64,000 bases of DNA from Asaia platycodi JCM 25414 (GTDB lineage Bacteria > Pseudomonadota > Alphaproteobacteria > Acetobacterales > Acetobacteraceae): NCBI RefSeq assembly GCF_000614545.1, contig NZ_BAKW01000001.1, positions 1 to 64,000 on the forward strand. Reading direction: 5' to 3'. Below are positions 1-10,080 of this stretch, in pieces (the stretch's first letter is position 1; each line of letters starts with the position of its first letter). The notes below the pieces were generated by a model that was given only the letters and a program-made list of their open reading frames with translations, did not search any database and was not told the DNA's origin. Position numbers and translations under genes: made by a program.

Positions 1-1634
1 GGCAGACGGGCCGGTCGGGGCCGAAGCAGGCTCGATCTTGGCTTCGTCGGCATCGGCACCGGCAACGCAGGAGCGGAAACGCTCGGCGCTGTCGGGCGCG
101 ATTTCGAAGAGGGTGTGATCCGTATCGATATGGATCGCGCCGATCTCGCTCTTGGTCACGCCGCCCAGGCGGCAGATCAGCGGCACCAGCCATTTCGGGT
201 CGCGCGCTCAGTGCGTCCGATGGCCAGGCTGAACCACTCGCCACCCATGCGATCGACGCGGCCAGTGAATTCACGCGGGGCGCGATCGTCACGCATGCCG
301 CGCGCCGGGGCTTCGACGTTGACGGGGCGGATATTCTCGACGCTCGGCAGACGGCTCTTGTAGAGGCGCACGAGAGCGGTCGCGAGCTGATGCGAGTCGT
401 GGGCATTGGCGAGCTGTGCGGCCAGCACGTCTTCGACGGCTTCTGACGGTGCGAACAGCGTCTGGTCTTCCATCAGGCGCTTGGCGTCCTGCTCGAGAAT
501 CGCATCGGCCGAGGGGACGCTCTCCCATTCAGCGTTGCTGATCTTGGCCATGGTGAGCAGACGTTCGGCCTTGCGGCGCTGGCTCAGCGGCACCATGACC
601 ACGCAGGTACCCTTGCGGCCTGCTCGGCCGGTACGGCCCGAGCGATGCAGCAGGGTTGCGGCTTCGCTTGGCATGTTGGCGTGAATGACGAGAGACAGCG
701 CCGGAACGTCGATGCCGCGCGCAGCGACGTCAGTAGCCACGCAGACGCGGGCCACGCCCGAGCGCAGGGCCTCGATAGCGCGCGAACGTTCGTTCTGACC
801 CATTTCGCCTGAAATGGCGACCGAAGCAAAGCCACGCTCGACCAGAGCGGCCTGCACCTGTGCGACCATGGCACGGGTGTTGCAGAACAGCATGGCTGTC
901 GGGCTCTCGTAGAAACGCAGCACGTTGACGATGCCACGACCGATATCGTTCGGTGACGTCAGCACGCATTTATAGGTGATGTCGTCATGCTGCTTAGAGG
1001 TCGAGACGGTATTGATCCGCTCGGCATTCTTCTGGAAGCGGCGCGCCAGATTGGCGATTTCCTTGGCGATTGTCGCCGAGAAAAGCAGCGTGCGGCGCTC
1101 GACCGGAGCAGCGTCGAGAAGTTGTTCCAGCTCGTCACGAAAGCCCAGATCGAGCATTTCGTCAGCTTCGTCCATCACGATGACGCGCAGATCGGCCAGG
1201 TTCAGAGCGCCGCGCGACAGATGATCGCACAGACGGCCCGGCGTGCCGACAACGATATGGGCGCCATTCGACAGGTTGCGCGCTTCACGACGGGCATCGG
1301 TGCCGCCAATGCAGCTGACGATACGGGCGCCAGTCTCTGCATAGAGCCATTGAAGCTCGCTCTGCACCTGAAGGGCCAGTTCGCGCGTCGGTGCGATCAC
1401 CAGCGCCATCGGGCTGTTGACGGGCGGCAGGCGTTCGCTACCTTCAGGAATGAGCGTCGGAGCGAAGGCGAGGCCGAAGGCCACCGTCTTGCCGGATCCT
1501 GTCTGTGCGGAAACGAGCAGATCCCGTGTTTCGAGGCCCGGCTGCAGCACGGCTTCCTGCACGGCGGTCGGCGTTTCATATCCGCGTGCCGCCAGAGCGC
1601 GACTGAGAGACGGGACGGTATCGGGAAAAGGCAT
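1..1634 (-). CDS. DEAD-box ATP-dependent RNA helicase with DbpA-type RNA-binding domain (3' end outside window; frameshift)
   Basis: Cytoplasmic ATP-dependent RNA helicase, likely in ribosome assembly or RNA turnover. The motifs appear in order: AQTGSGKT (motif I), PTRELAL, GTPGR, DEAD (II), SAT (III), VATDVAARGID (V) and HRSGRTGR (VI). From about residue 455 a DbpA-type RNA-binding domain starts (GGEWFSLAIGRT). The frame that begins at 1634 stops at 177, but the neighbouring frame carries on the same domain (KWLVPLICRLGG, HTLFEIAP) to the window edge, so one base is probably missing near 205-210. The C-terminus lies upstream of position 1. It stands alone and is divergent from the FUSC exporter. 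Family call is firm; the exact paralogue is not assigned. Confidence 0.92.
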
Positions 1635-1889
1635 GCGGTTCGGACTCGATCAGGATCTTGCGAAGAGAGAACGCCGTTACGGGGCTGCGCTGTTACAAGC
1701 GTGGCTCGCGGCGTTAGGAAGGCGGTCAATAGAGAATATGCGGGCTTAAATCTAGGATTAAACGGCAGCGAGGCTGAAAACGCTTCTCTTCGAGATGTGA
1801 CCCGGTATTTACCTAATATATGGGAAAGCAGAGACGATTTGAAGCGATTGCCTTCATACCAAGTCTAAAATTCGGGTAAGACGCCCGGC

Positions 1890-4050
1890 ATGATCGCCGA
1901 TTTCCTCGCTCGTCAGAATGACGCGCTTGCACGCCTGCGGGGGCGCTCCTGGCCGTTGAAGTGGCTTTTCGCCCCCAGCGGAAATGCGTTCGAATTCGCC
2001 CTGCGCAACACGATTGCGTCCCTTTTCGCCCTCGGTATCGCCTTCTGGATGGAACTTGGCGAGCCGCAATGGGCCGCCATGACGGTCTGGATCACGGCGC
2101 AGGGCTCACGCGGCGAAAGCCTTTCCAAGGGGCGGTGGCGGCTGGTCGGCACGCTGCTCGGTATGATCGGAGCGGTGGCGCTGGTTTCGGCTTTTCCGCA
2201 GGCTCCCTGGCTGTTCATTCCGGCCCTCGCTCTCTGGGCGGGCATCTGCACAGGTCTTGCGACGCTTCTGCAGACTTCCGCGCCTACGCCTTCGTTCTCG
2301 CCGCCTATACCTGCGCCATTATCGCTACAAGTGCTTCGAGCGCACCGGACCATGTGTTCGAGATCGCCATGGCGCGCGGTACCTATATTGTGCTGGGCGT
2401 GGTGTGCGAGATGGTGGCGGGGCTGGTCTTTTCCGCATCCCTCGCCGTCAAGGCGCGTCGCGCCATGCGGGGCTGGCTGATCGAGGGCATCGGTGCGGCC
2501 TCTCTGGTGATCAGCGACGTGCTCGATGGTGCCGCGCCGTCCGAAAAGGCCATCCGTGCGGTATTCAGTCGCACGCTCAATCTCAATGAGCAGCTCGAAT
2601 TTACGGTGGTGGAGGTCGGTCGAAGCGATCACGCCGTGGCCTGTGCCTATGCGACCATCGGCATTCTGTCGAAAATCGTCTCGCGCGGACTGGGCATGCA
2701 GGCGCGGCTTTCAACGACGCTCGTCGTTTCAGACAAAGCCCGTACCGCCTTGCATGAGGTGGCGGGTTTCATCAAGGGACTGACAGAACGTCTCGACAAT
2801 GCGGGTGCGCTTGCCGCTCTCAGGCAGGATCTGGCGGCGCTCCAGTCGCGCTACGACATTCTCTACCGACAATCAGAAACGGATCCGGAAGGCGGCGGCA
2901 GTTTCACCCCGGATGACGGCATCATCCTGCACGGACTCCGCCTCATTCTGGAAGAATACGAGACTCTTCTGATCTATTTCGAAGCGCGTCCGACCGAGGC
3001 CGTCACACCGTCGCGCTTCAGGCTACGCCGTGTAATGCATTTCCACGCGGCCTTTCATAACGCCATGCGCTCGGCAGCTGCCATCTGTCTGGCCGGCCTT
3101 GTCTGGGAGGTGACGGCCTGGCCGCAGGGGGCGTCGTTCATCTCCTTCATTGCAGTGGTAGTCGGGCGCTTTGCGAGACCGACAATACGGTTCTGGTCAG
3201 CAACCGGTTCTTTTACGGCGCCTGTCTGGCTGCTGTGGCGTCGATCCTGCCCGTTTTCTTCCTGATTCCCACAGGTTCGGGGTTCGAGGCGCTGATTGTG
3301 GCCCTCGCGCCGCTGATGTTTATCGGTGGTCTTGCTGCGCGTAATCCGGCGACCGCCACGGCGGCGGGTGCCTATAATACATTTCTGCCCGCGCTTATCG
3401 GCCTCGATAATCACAGCCGTATGGATGAGCTGACCTGGTTCAATGCCACCATTGCCCTGCTACTCGGGCTCGGGGCCGGTGTGCTCGTGTTTCGCTGCAT
3501 TCTGCCATTCAATATTCATCAGGTCTGCGTGCTGCTCAGGAGGCGTGCCCTGCATGGCGTGCAGCGCATCTGCGCCCCCGGGCGCCGTCTGCCAGCGGAG
3601 AACCGCTGGATCGGCCTGATCACGCAGGGCATGGAAAGGGTCATCCGCTATGCGGGCACGCAGCTGACACCGTTCATGGAACTCAATCTCCACGGCCTGC
3701 TATCGGTCATGACGTTGGGGCGCAATCTCCTGTTTCTGCGCCGCTTCGCCCTGCGCCCTGGCCTGCCCGCCGGGTTGTCGGTCATTCTCGCAAATTTCTT
3801 CAGGGGGCTCGGACCGCATCTCTTGCGTACCCCGACGATGGAGGAGGCAGCATTTGCCGCGAGGCTGGAGATGGCCATTGCGACCTTGCGAGAACAAGCA
3901 GGCGCTGCCGATGTCACAGACCACCCGACCTATTCGGAAGCGCTGGGAAGTCTGATGGTCGTTCAGCATGAATGGGCGGGCAACCAGTTATGGCTGGATG
4001 ACAGGCATTTTCGTCATGCCCTGCAACAGGCGCGCGCCCGGCAAAACTGA
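1890..4050 (+). CDS. FUSC/AaeB-family inner-membrane efflux protein (two frameshifts)
   Basis: Member of the fusaric-acid-resistance / aromatic acid exporter family, an inner-membrane protein expected to expel aromatic carboxylates or similar compounds. Two hydrophobic bundles are visible: an N-terminal one (residues about 30-160) and a second one after the long cytoplasmic domain (AAAICLAGLVWEVTAW onward). The reading frame breaks twice: near 2270-2277, where LATLL should continue into DFRAYAFVLAAYTC, and near 3175, where VVVGRFA should continue into DNTVLVSNRFFYGACL. Both fit loss of one base. Rejoined length is about 720 residues, normal for the family. It starts with ATG and lacks an adjacent membrane-fusion partner. 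Substrate is not predictable. Confidence 0.88.
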
Positions 4051-4202
4051 AAGACACCGGTAATAACAGAGGGATCACAGCCATATGATAGGAAAATAAC
4101 GAATTAATGTTCCGATTCTTGTCTCGAATGAGAATATAAATTCCCGTGTTGCACGGTGCTGCCCGCAGGGCGGCCCGCTTTCACAGGAATGGTGACCGCG
4201 TC

Positions 4203-5161
4203 ATGAAGATCGGATTTGTTTCTGACAGTCTCGGGGCTCTCTCTTTTGACCAGATGCTCGATCAGGCCGCAGCGCTGGGCGTTTCGGGGGTAGAGATCAA
4301 TACGGGGGGCTGGTCACAGGCTCCCCATATCGATCTGCCTCAGCTCAGGCAGAGCCTGCCGCCCGCCGAAGCTTTCTGCAAGCTTTCGAGAGCCGCGGGC
4401 TCGAGATCATTGCGCTCAACGTCAACGGCAATCCGCTTCACCCCGTCGATCGCAGGCAGAGCGAAGAGCTTCATGAGACGGTGAGGCTGGCTGGCGATCT
4501 GGGCATTACAAAAATCTGCACCATGTCGGGCTTGCCCGAGGGGCAGGAGGGCGACCGTCTGCCCAACTGGGTGGTCAGTTCCTGGCCGCCTGAGGGACAA
4601 ATTGCCAAAGAGTGGCAGTTCAGGGAACGGCTTCTGCCTTATTGGGAAAAGCTGCTCGACATGGCCCCGCAATGCGGCGTGACACAATTTGCGCTCGAGC
4701 TGCATGGGGGGCAATGGGCCTATAACGTGCCGAATTTCCTTCGCTTGCGTGAAGCGCTCGGGCCGATGATCGGTGCTAATCTCGATCCTTCCCATATGTT
4801 CTGGATGGGCGGGGACCCGATTGCGGCGATCGACGCCCTCGGTGAGGCGATTTGTCATGTTCACGCCAAGGATGCCGGATTTAATGAGGCACGGCGCGGC
4901 GCGACTACAAATCTCGAAAACGGGCCCTTGGGCCATCCGTCCGACCGGGCCTGGTCATATCTGACGCTCGGTTATGGCCATGACACGCTCTGGTGGCGGC
5001 AATTCTGCTATCGTCTGCGCATGGTCGGTTATGATGGGTGGCTCTCCATCGAACATGAAGACCCGCTTCTCGACCCGATCGAGGGCCTGACCAAATCCGT
5101 CACCCTGCTTCGCGAGATCATGCCCGTTGCTCTGGGCGGTTTCATCCAGGCTGAATGCTGA
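4203..5161 (+). CDS. Sugar phosphate isomerase/epimerase, xylose-isomerase-like TIM barrel (frameshift)
   Basis: Cytoplasmic TIM-barrel protein of the AP-endonuclease-2/xylose isomerase-like family, typically a metal-dependent sugar or inositol epimerase/isomerase. The N-terminus MKIGFVSDSLGALSFDQ is classic for the family. Candidate metal ligands sit in FALELHGG, GANLDPSHMFWMGGD, CHVHAKDAG and LSIEHEDP. The first frame fails near 4375 and the protein resumes as FESRGLEIIALNVNGN, consistent with one lost base; rejoined it is about 320 residues. The ATG at 4203 was chosen because translation from there gives the conserved MKIGF start. A strong hairpin follows the stop. Exact substrate unknown. 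Confidence 0.88.
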
Positions 5162-5174
5162 CCGGGTTCTGATG

Positions 5175-5203
5175 CGAGCGGGGAGGGAGACGCTCCCCGC
5201 TCG
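5175..5203. terminator. Hairpin terminator between convergent genes
   Basis: An 11-bp perfect stem (arms GAGCGGGGAG and CTCCCCGCTC plus one outer C-G pair) with a 7-base loop lies between the stop of the plus-strand TIM-barrel gene and the 3' end of the minus-strand methyltransferase. No long T-run follows on either side, so it may act as a bidirectional, weak or Rho-assisted terminator. Confidence 0.65.
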
Positions 5204-5263
5204 ATTGAGTCTCTACCCAGCCGAGCGGGTGAAATCGAACGCAGTCAACCAGCCCTGATGTAT

Positions 5264-5911
5264 TCAGGCTGCGAGCTTTTTGCGGGCGATGACGGCGTGG
5301 ACCGTGTCGTTCCAGGCTGTCAGGTCTTCGGGCGGAACGACCTCGCCTGTGTCGAGCTCACCGAAGCCCGCACGGTCCAGCAGAAGTGTGATCAGCCTCG
5401 TGCGATCTGCGGCGTCGAGCGCCTGCCAGAGCGCGACAGCCTTTTGCGGGATGAAATTATCCGAGAAGGTGATGATGATCGGCGCGCCAGGGCGGAGAAG
5501 GCGGTTGAGCTCCTTCAGCACGACCAGAGGATCGGTAAGATAGGCAAAGCCGTCGCACAGGCAGATGGCATCGAGCGACTCATCGGGGAGGTCGATCTGC
5601 GGTGTCTCGTTGAGATCCTGCTCCAGGCGCTGGGTCAGCGCCGTGTTGCTGTCGAGCGCGGCCTTGTTCACGTCGAGACCGATCACCGTCTCATGGCTGG
5701 CCTCTGGCGGAATATGGCTGAGCGCGCCCGCCATGAGGTCGAGAATGATTCCCGAGGCCGGTAGCGTGGTTTGGTAGAGCGCAGTCACGGCGGTACGGGC
5801 GCCAGCATCCATCTGGGTCGAATCGCTCCTGCCTGCGTAGAACAGACGATCGGGATCGCTATTGGCGCGGGTAAAGGCCGCAGGATGCAGCCCCGAAGGC
5901 GTGTCAGCCAT
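5264..5911 (-). CDS. Class I SAM-dependent methyltransferase
   Basis: Rossmann-fold methyltransferase of about 215 residues, cytoplasmic, substrate unknown. The SAM-binding region reads ILDLMAGALSHIP with the acidic strand-2 residue in VIGLDVN, followed by LPDESLDAICLCDGFAYL and LRPGAPIIITFSDN, which match motifs post I, IV and V of the UbiE/COQ5-like fold. An in-frame ATG exists at 5965, but the one at 5911 is preceded by AGGA at suitable spacing, so I use it. It lies about 80 bases downstream of the short luciferase-like gene on the same strand and may be co-transcribed with it. Confidence 0.85.
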   Translation of the reverse strand: MADTPSGLHPAAFTRANSDPDRLFYAGRSDSTQMDAGARTAVTALYQTTLPASGIILDLMAGALSHIPPEASHETVIGLDVNKAALDSNTALTQRLEQDLNETPQIDLPDESLDAICLCDGFAYLTDPLVVLKELNRLLRPGAPIIITFSDNFIPQKAVALWQALDAADRTRLITLLLDRAGFGELDTGEVVPPEDLTAWNDTVHAVIARKKLAA

Positions 5912-5990
5912 GGATAATGTCCTGTCTGTCTCAACGAGGGATGATGCTGGGGATGCAACCCTCATCCCTTGTCGTCAAGTCAGGCGGGTG

Positions 5991-6617
5991 TCAGAGAGCA
6001 GCGCCGTGCCACTCGAACGGGCCGTTCGAAATGCCTGCGACGCGGGCATGGGTGTCCATCGGAATGGCCTGCTGACGCAGAAGCGGCAACAGGATTTCGC
6101 TCACTGCCCTGTAGGGCGCACGGATAGCGGGGGCCGTCAGGATGACATCATAGAGGCCAAGCTTGCGATAATCGTTCAGACGAAGGGCGATTTCCTGCGG
6201 CGTACCGATCAGCGCCGATGCGGCGATCTGAGATGGCAGCCCATCCGCGATCAGCGTTTCGGCATCTTCCCACGCTTCTTCCGTGTTCTCGTGGAGAACG
6301 ATATCGAGAGCCACGACGGATCGAGCTGGATGATCGGCAATCTGCGAAGGAAGGCAATGCTCGTAAAGCGCCATCGTCTCGGCCACGCTGCCATCCGGGC
6401 GCAGACGATCGATACCGGCTTCGGTCTTGCACAGAAGATTATGACGCGGAGCGTTTAGGCGCAGCCAGTCGATATCTGCCTGACCGACAAGCAGATTGGA
6501 CCCGGATGGAATTTGCGACAGGCAGGTTCCGAGTTCCTCGCGACTCATGCCCAGACACGACCAGATCAGACGCAGGTGACGTGCAATGGCGGGCGTATCA
6601 TAGGGCGCGATGAACAT
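5991..6617 (-). CDS. Short luciferase-like (LLM) flavin-dependent oxidoreductase domain protein
   Basis: The 208-residue product resembles the C-terminal half of luciferase-like monooxygenases: TEEAWEDAETL, then ALIGTPQEIALRLNDYRKLGLYDVILTAPA and RAVSEILLPLLR are typical of the region that closes the barrel. Full LLM enzymes are roughly 300-450 residues, so the N-terminal flavin-binding half is missing. The space upstream (about 110 bases to dapF) is too small to hold it, and the ATG has a CAGGAA ribosome site, so it seems to be expressed as a short protein or to be a decayed remnant. It precedes the methyltransferase gene. Activity is doubtful. Confidence 0.6.
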   Translation of the reverse strand: MFIAPYDTPAIARHLRLIWSCLGMSREELGTCLSQIPSGSNLLVGQADIDWLRLNAPRHNLLCKTEAGIDRLRPDGSVAETMALYEHCLPSQIADHPARSVVALDIVLHENTEEAWEDAETLIADGLPSQIAASALIGTPQEIALRLNDYRKLGLYDVILTAPAIRAPYRAVSEILLPLLRQQAIPMDTHARVAGISNGPFEWHGAAL

Positions 6618-6728
6618 GGATCTTGAATTCCTGCGCCGCCTCAGGCGACGCGTCGGTATGAAAATTTACGATATGAAACCGGAGGTTTCCCCGTGCCGGA
6701 ACGGCGCGGACCCTCTATAACAGCGGCC

Positions 6729-7513
6729 ATGATGATCCGGTTCCATAAGATGCAGGGCCTGGGTAATGACTTCGTCATTATCGACAGACGCCACGGTCCT
6801 TTCGATGCGACATTACATACTATGTCGCAGATCTGTGACAGACGCTTTGGCGTCGGCTGCGATCAGCTTGTGCTGCTCGATGCCCCTGACCGCGAGGGCG
6901 CTGACGTGATGGTGCGGTTTTTCAATCCCGACGGATCCGAGGCCGGGGCTTGCGGCAATGCCTCGCGCTGCGTCGCTGCTCTGGTGGGTGGCGCGCCCGT
7001 GCTTCAGACCCGCGCCGGTCTGTTGCCGAGTTTCGTGACGGCAGAAGGCGAAATCGGCGTCGATATGGGGCGCCCCGTTCTCGACTGGCAGAACGTGCCG
7101 CTGGCGAGCGAGATGGACACGCTTGAACTGCCTTTGCCCGGTGGACCAGCCGCCTGCTCGATGGGCAATCCCCATGCGACCTTTTTCGATGGTGTTGAGC
7201 GCGCAGGGCGCGACGGCGCCGCCCTCGAGCGCAATCCGCTTTTTCCCGAACGGGCCAATATCGGCTGCGCGGAAATCACCGCGCGTAATGCCATCACCCT
7301 GCGCGTCTGGGAGCGTGGCGCCGGGCTGACACTCGCCTGCGGGTCCGGTGCTTGCGCTGCCGTGGTCAATGGCGTGCGTCGCGGTCTGCTGGATCGACAT
7401 TGCAAGGTGACGATGGATGGCGGCAGCTGTATATCCATTGGCGAGAGGAAGACGATCATGTGCTGATGATCGGCCCCGCTACGCATGTCTTCGAGGGGCA
7501 GTTTCCCGCATGA
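6729..7513 (+). CDS. dapF: Diaminopimelate epimerase (frameshift near the 3' end)
   Basis: Converts LL- to meso-diaminopimelate for lysine and peptidoglycan synthesis in the cytoplasm. The start [18 protein letters not shown], the first catalytic cysteine in [10 protein letters not shown] and the second in [12 protein letters not shown] are all present. The frame fails near 7429, but the adjacent frame gives the expected tail [17 protein letters not shown] ending VFEGQFPA, stop 7513. That stop overlaps the next start as ATGA, which supports the repair and indicates translational coupling to mtaB. The start at 6729 (or the next ATG, 6732) is preferred over an upstream in-frame ATG at 6693 because the family begins right before IRFHKM. 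Confidence 0.96.
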
Positions 7514-8754
7514 GCGGTGCGAAGCTTCTGACTTTCGGTTGTCGTCTCAACCTGCATGAAAGTGAACGCATGCAGGCCCTGACCGGCCATCTGGACGATG
7601 TGGTGGTAGTCAATACCTGCGCCGTCACGACAAGCGCAGAGCGTCAGGCGCGTCAGGCCATCAGGCGGGCGCATCGTGAAGACCCGTCGCGGCGTATTGT
7701 CGTGACGGGTTGTGCAGCCCAGATTGCCCCGCATAACTGGCGGAGCCTGCCGGGTGTGGCTCAGGTCATGGGCAATGCTGAAAAGCTCGAGGCGGCAAGC
7801 TGGTCTGAGCACGCGTTGAAGCAGGAAAGCAGGGTTGCCGATATTCTTTCGGCGCCGCCCGCTCCGGCATCGCCCGTTGCCGAGACGGGCGGTCATGTGC
7901 GTGCCCTGCTTCAGGTGCAGCAGGGCTGCGATCATCGCTGCACGTTCTGCATTATTCCTTATGGGCGCGGCGCCTCGCGCTCGGTGCCTGTAGACGAGGT
8001 CATTGCCCGTGCACGTCAGCTCGTCGCGGCAGGGCATCATGAAATCGTCCTGACAGGCGTGGATATTGCTTCCTGGGGGCGTGACCTTGATGGCGCGCCT
8101 GCTCTGGGCACGCTCTGTCGCGCCGTACTCGAGGCGGTGCCGGACCTGCCGCGCCTGCGTCTTTCTTCCCTCGATCCGGCCTCGGTCGATCGCGATTTGT
8201 GGTTTCTGCTCGCCGAAGAGCCGCGCTTTATGCCTCATCTGCATCTCTCCCTTCAGGCGGCGAGCGATATGGTGCTCAAGCGTATGAAGCGCAGGCATTC
8301 GGTGCAGGATGCGGCGTCACTGATTGAGAAAGCGCGCGTGCTGCGCCCCGATATCGCGATCGGCGCCGATCTGATTGCCGGGTTCCCGACCGAAACCGAG
8401 GCACAGGCGCAGGAAACGCTCGATTTCGTCACCCGTCACAAGCTGCCTTACCTGCATGTTTTTCCGTATAGCGAGCGCCCCGGCACTCCGGCAGCGCGCA
8501 TGCCCAGCGTGCCGAATGCGCAGCGTCAGGCGCGGGCGGCGGCATTACGTGAGGCAGGCGAGACCAATCGTCGCGCCTATTGGCAGGGCATGATCGGGCG
8601 CGATCTCGATGTTCTGATGGAAGGGCCGGAGCGCGGACATTCGGCCCATTTCGTGCCGGTGCGTGTCGAGGGCGGGCAGGCTGAGCGGGGCACACGCCTC
8701 ACCCTGAGGGCCCATACCCTTGACGAAGCCGGGCTGGTAGCAGAGATCAACTGA
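7510..8754 (+). CDS. mtaB: tRNA t6A37 methylthiotransferase (radical SAM)
   Basis: Adds a methylthio group to t6A37 of ANN-decoding tRNAs, using two [4Fe-4S] clusters and SAM. The N-terminal MTTase domain begins [14 protein letters not shown] with cysteines in VVNTCAVT and VVTGCAAQ. The radical SAM signature CDHRCTFC follows at about residue 140, with IIPYGRG after it, and a TRAM-like segment closes the protein. Length is 414 residues, normal. The start overlaps the dapF stop and the stop is 1 base from ftsY, so dapF-mtaB-ftsY look like one transcript. The C-terminal features fit MtaB-type better than MiaB, which is longer. Confidence 0.93.
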   Translation: MSGAKLLTFGCRLNLHESERMQALTGHLDDVVVVNTCAVTTSAERQARQAIRRAHREDPSRRIVVTGCAAQIAPHNWRSLPGVAQVMGNAEKLEAASWSEHALKQESRVADILSAPPAPASPVAETGGHVRALLQVQQGCDHRCTFCIIPYGRGASRSVPVDEVIARARQLVAAGHHEIVLTGVDIASWGRDLDGAPALGTLCRAVLEAVPDLPRLRLSSLDPASVDRDLWFLLAEEPRFMPHLHLSLQAASDMVLKRMKRRHSVQDAASLIEKARVLRPDIAIGADLIAGFPTETEAQAQETLDFVTRHKLPYLHVFPYSERPGTPAARMPSVPNAQRQARAAALREAGETNRRAYWQGMIGRDLDVLMEGPERGHSAHFVPVRVEGGQAERGTRLTLRAHTLDEAGLVAEIN

Positions 8755-8755
8755 C

Positions 8756-9703
8756 ATGGCTGGATTTTTCTCACGTCTCAAACAGGGGCTGACGCGCTCG
8801 ACGCAGAAGCTCAACGCGGCTCTTACCCATCGCTATCTCGATGAGACGGCGCTGGAGGAACTCGAAGACGAATTGATCGCCGCCGATCTCGGCCCTGCCG
8901 TGGCGGGACGCGTGATCGAGGAGTTTCGCAATTCGCGCTTCGGACGCAATGTGACGACTGAGGAGATCCAGGAGGCGCTGGCGACAGAGATCGCCAATGT
9001 GCTTGAGCCTGTCGCCCAGCCTTTCGAACTCAAGACAGAGCACAAGCCGCATGTCGTGCTTGTGGTTGGCGTCAATGGCGTCGGCAAGACCACCACCATC
9101 GGCAAGATGGCCAAATGGTTCCGCGATCAGGGGCGCTCGGTCATGATGGTGGCGGGCGACACGTTTCGCGCTGCCGCGGTCGAGCAGTTGCAGGTCTGGG
9201 GTGAGCGCACTGGTGCGCCGGTCATTGCGGGTAAACCTGGCGGAGATGCAGCCGGTCTTGCCTATGAGGGCATCAAGCAGGCGCGCGAGGCGGGTACGGA
9301 TCTGCTTTTTGTCGATACGGCAGGGCGTCTGCACAACAAGGGCGCGCTCATGGAAGAGCTCGCCAAGATCATCCGCGTGATGAAGAAATTCGACGAAACG
9401 GCGCCGCATTCGGTGCTTCTCGTGCTCGATGCCACGACCGGGCAGAACGCGATGGAGCAGGTGAGAGTCTTTCGTGAACTCGTCAATGTCACCGGGCTTA
9501 TCGTGACCAAGCTCGATGGCTCGGCGCGTGGTGGCATCGTGGTGGCGCTCGCTGATGCGTTCAAGCTACCCGTGCATCTGGTCGGTGTTGGCGAGCAGGT
9601 CGAGGATCTGCGACCGTTCTCGGCACAGGATTATGCGCGCGGGCTGGTCGGAGGTGCTGGTGCCGATCTGGCCAGTCATCTTGTCGAAGGCCCGCAGGAA
9701 TGA
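8756..9703 (+). CDS. ftsY: Signal recognition particle receptor FtsY
   Basis: SRP receptor GTPase that docks ribosome-SRP complexes at the inner membrane for co-translational insertion. The NG domain is complete: GVNGVGKTTTIGKMAKW (G1), DTFRAAAVEQL, DTAGRLHNK (G3) and TKLDGSARGG (G4/G5). At 315 residues it lacks the long acidic A domain of the E. coli protein, as usual in alphaproteobacteria; membrane contact probably relies on the amphipathic N-terminus (FFSRLKQGLTRSTQK). It follows mtaB with a single-base gap. Confidence 0.97.
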   Translation: MAGFFSRLKQGLTRSTQKLNAALTHRYLDETALEELEDELIAADLGPAVAGRVIEEFRNSRFGRNVTTEEIQEALATEIANVLEPVAQPFELKTEHKPHVVLVVGVNGVGKTTTIGKMAKWFRDQGRSVMMVAGDTFRAAAVEQLQVWGERTGAPVIAGKPGGDAAGLAYEGIKQAREAGTDLLFVDTAGRLHNKGALMEELAKIIRVMKKFDETAPHSVLLVLDATTGQNAMEQVRVFRELVNVTGLIVTKLDGSARGGIVVALADAFKLPVHLVGVGEQVEDLRPFSAQDYARGLVGGAGADLASHLVEGPQE

Positions 9704-10080
9704 GTTTCGCGCCCTTCGCCTCCTGTCCCGGCTCGCATGTCGGGGGCGGCCTGGTCGACGTTGTTTCCTGCAAGGCGGCAGAGTTTGTTTCTGGCGCTTT
9801 TTTTGCATCCGTTCGGGCGAAATCCTAGTCACCCTTGCAGCACGCTAGAGCGTAAAACGCCTAGCATGATTCTCGTTACAGAATCCGGAAATCGTGTCTT
9901 TTTCGCAACGAGTATAGGCCACATGCTGGGTTCTATAACGTATAATTAACGAAAAATGCTGATTTCAAATAAGTTTTAAGTTTCGATACAAACCAGACAT
10001 CTTTCGTCGCACTCATCTTTTCATCGTTATGTAAGCGTTACGTTTCGATTGATTGTCGTTACGTATGGAGCTTGTAGACG
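9704..10080. other. Intergenic region before the TonB receptor; AT-rich promoter zone
   Basis: No convincing gene. A 42-codon frame overlapping the ftsY stop (ATG at 9700) has no recognisable features. From about 9880 the sequence becomes AT-rich and contains a TATAAT-like hexamer near 9942-9947 and an imperfect inverted repeat near 9846-9864 (CTAG flanking GCGT-AAA-ACGC). Repeated GTTACGT/GTTATGT words occur at 10027-10073. It probably carries the promoter and control sites of the TonB-dependent receptor gene. Confidence 0.5.

Noticed and set aside
987..1868. 293-codon plus-strand frame opposite the helicase
   Set aside because: Shadow frame; the minus strand carries all DEAD-box motifs.
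9700..9828. 42-codon frame overlapping the ftsY stop
   Set aside because: Short, no features and no homologue known to me; overlap alone is not enough.
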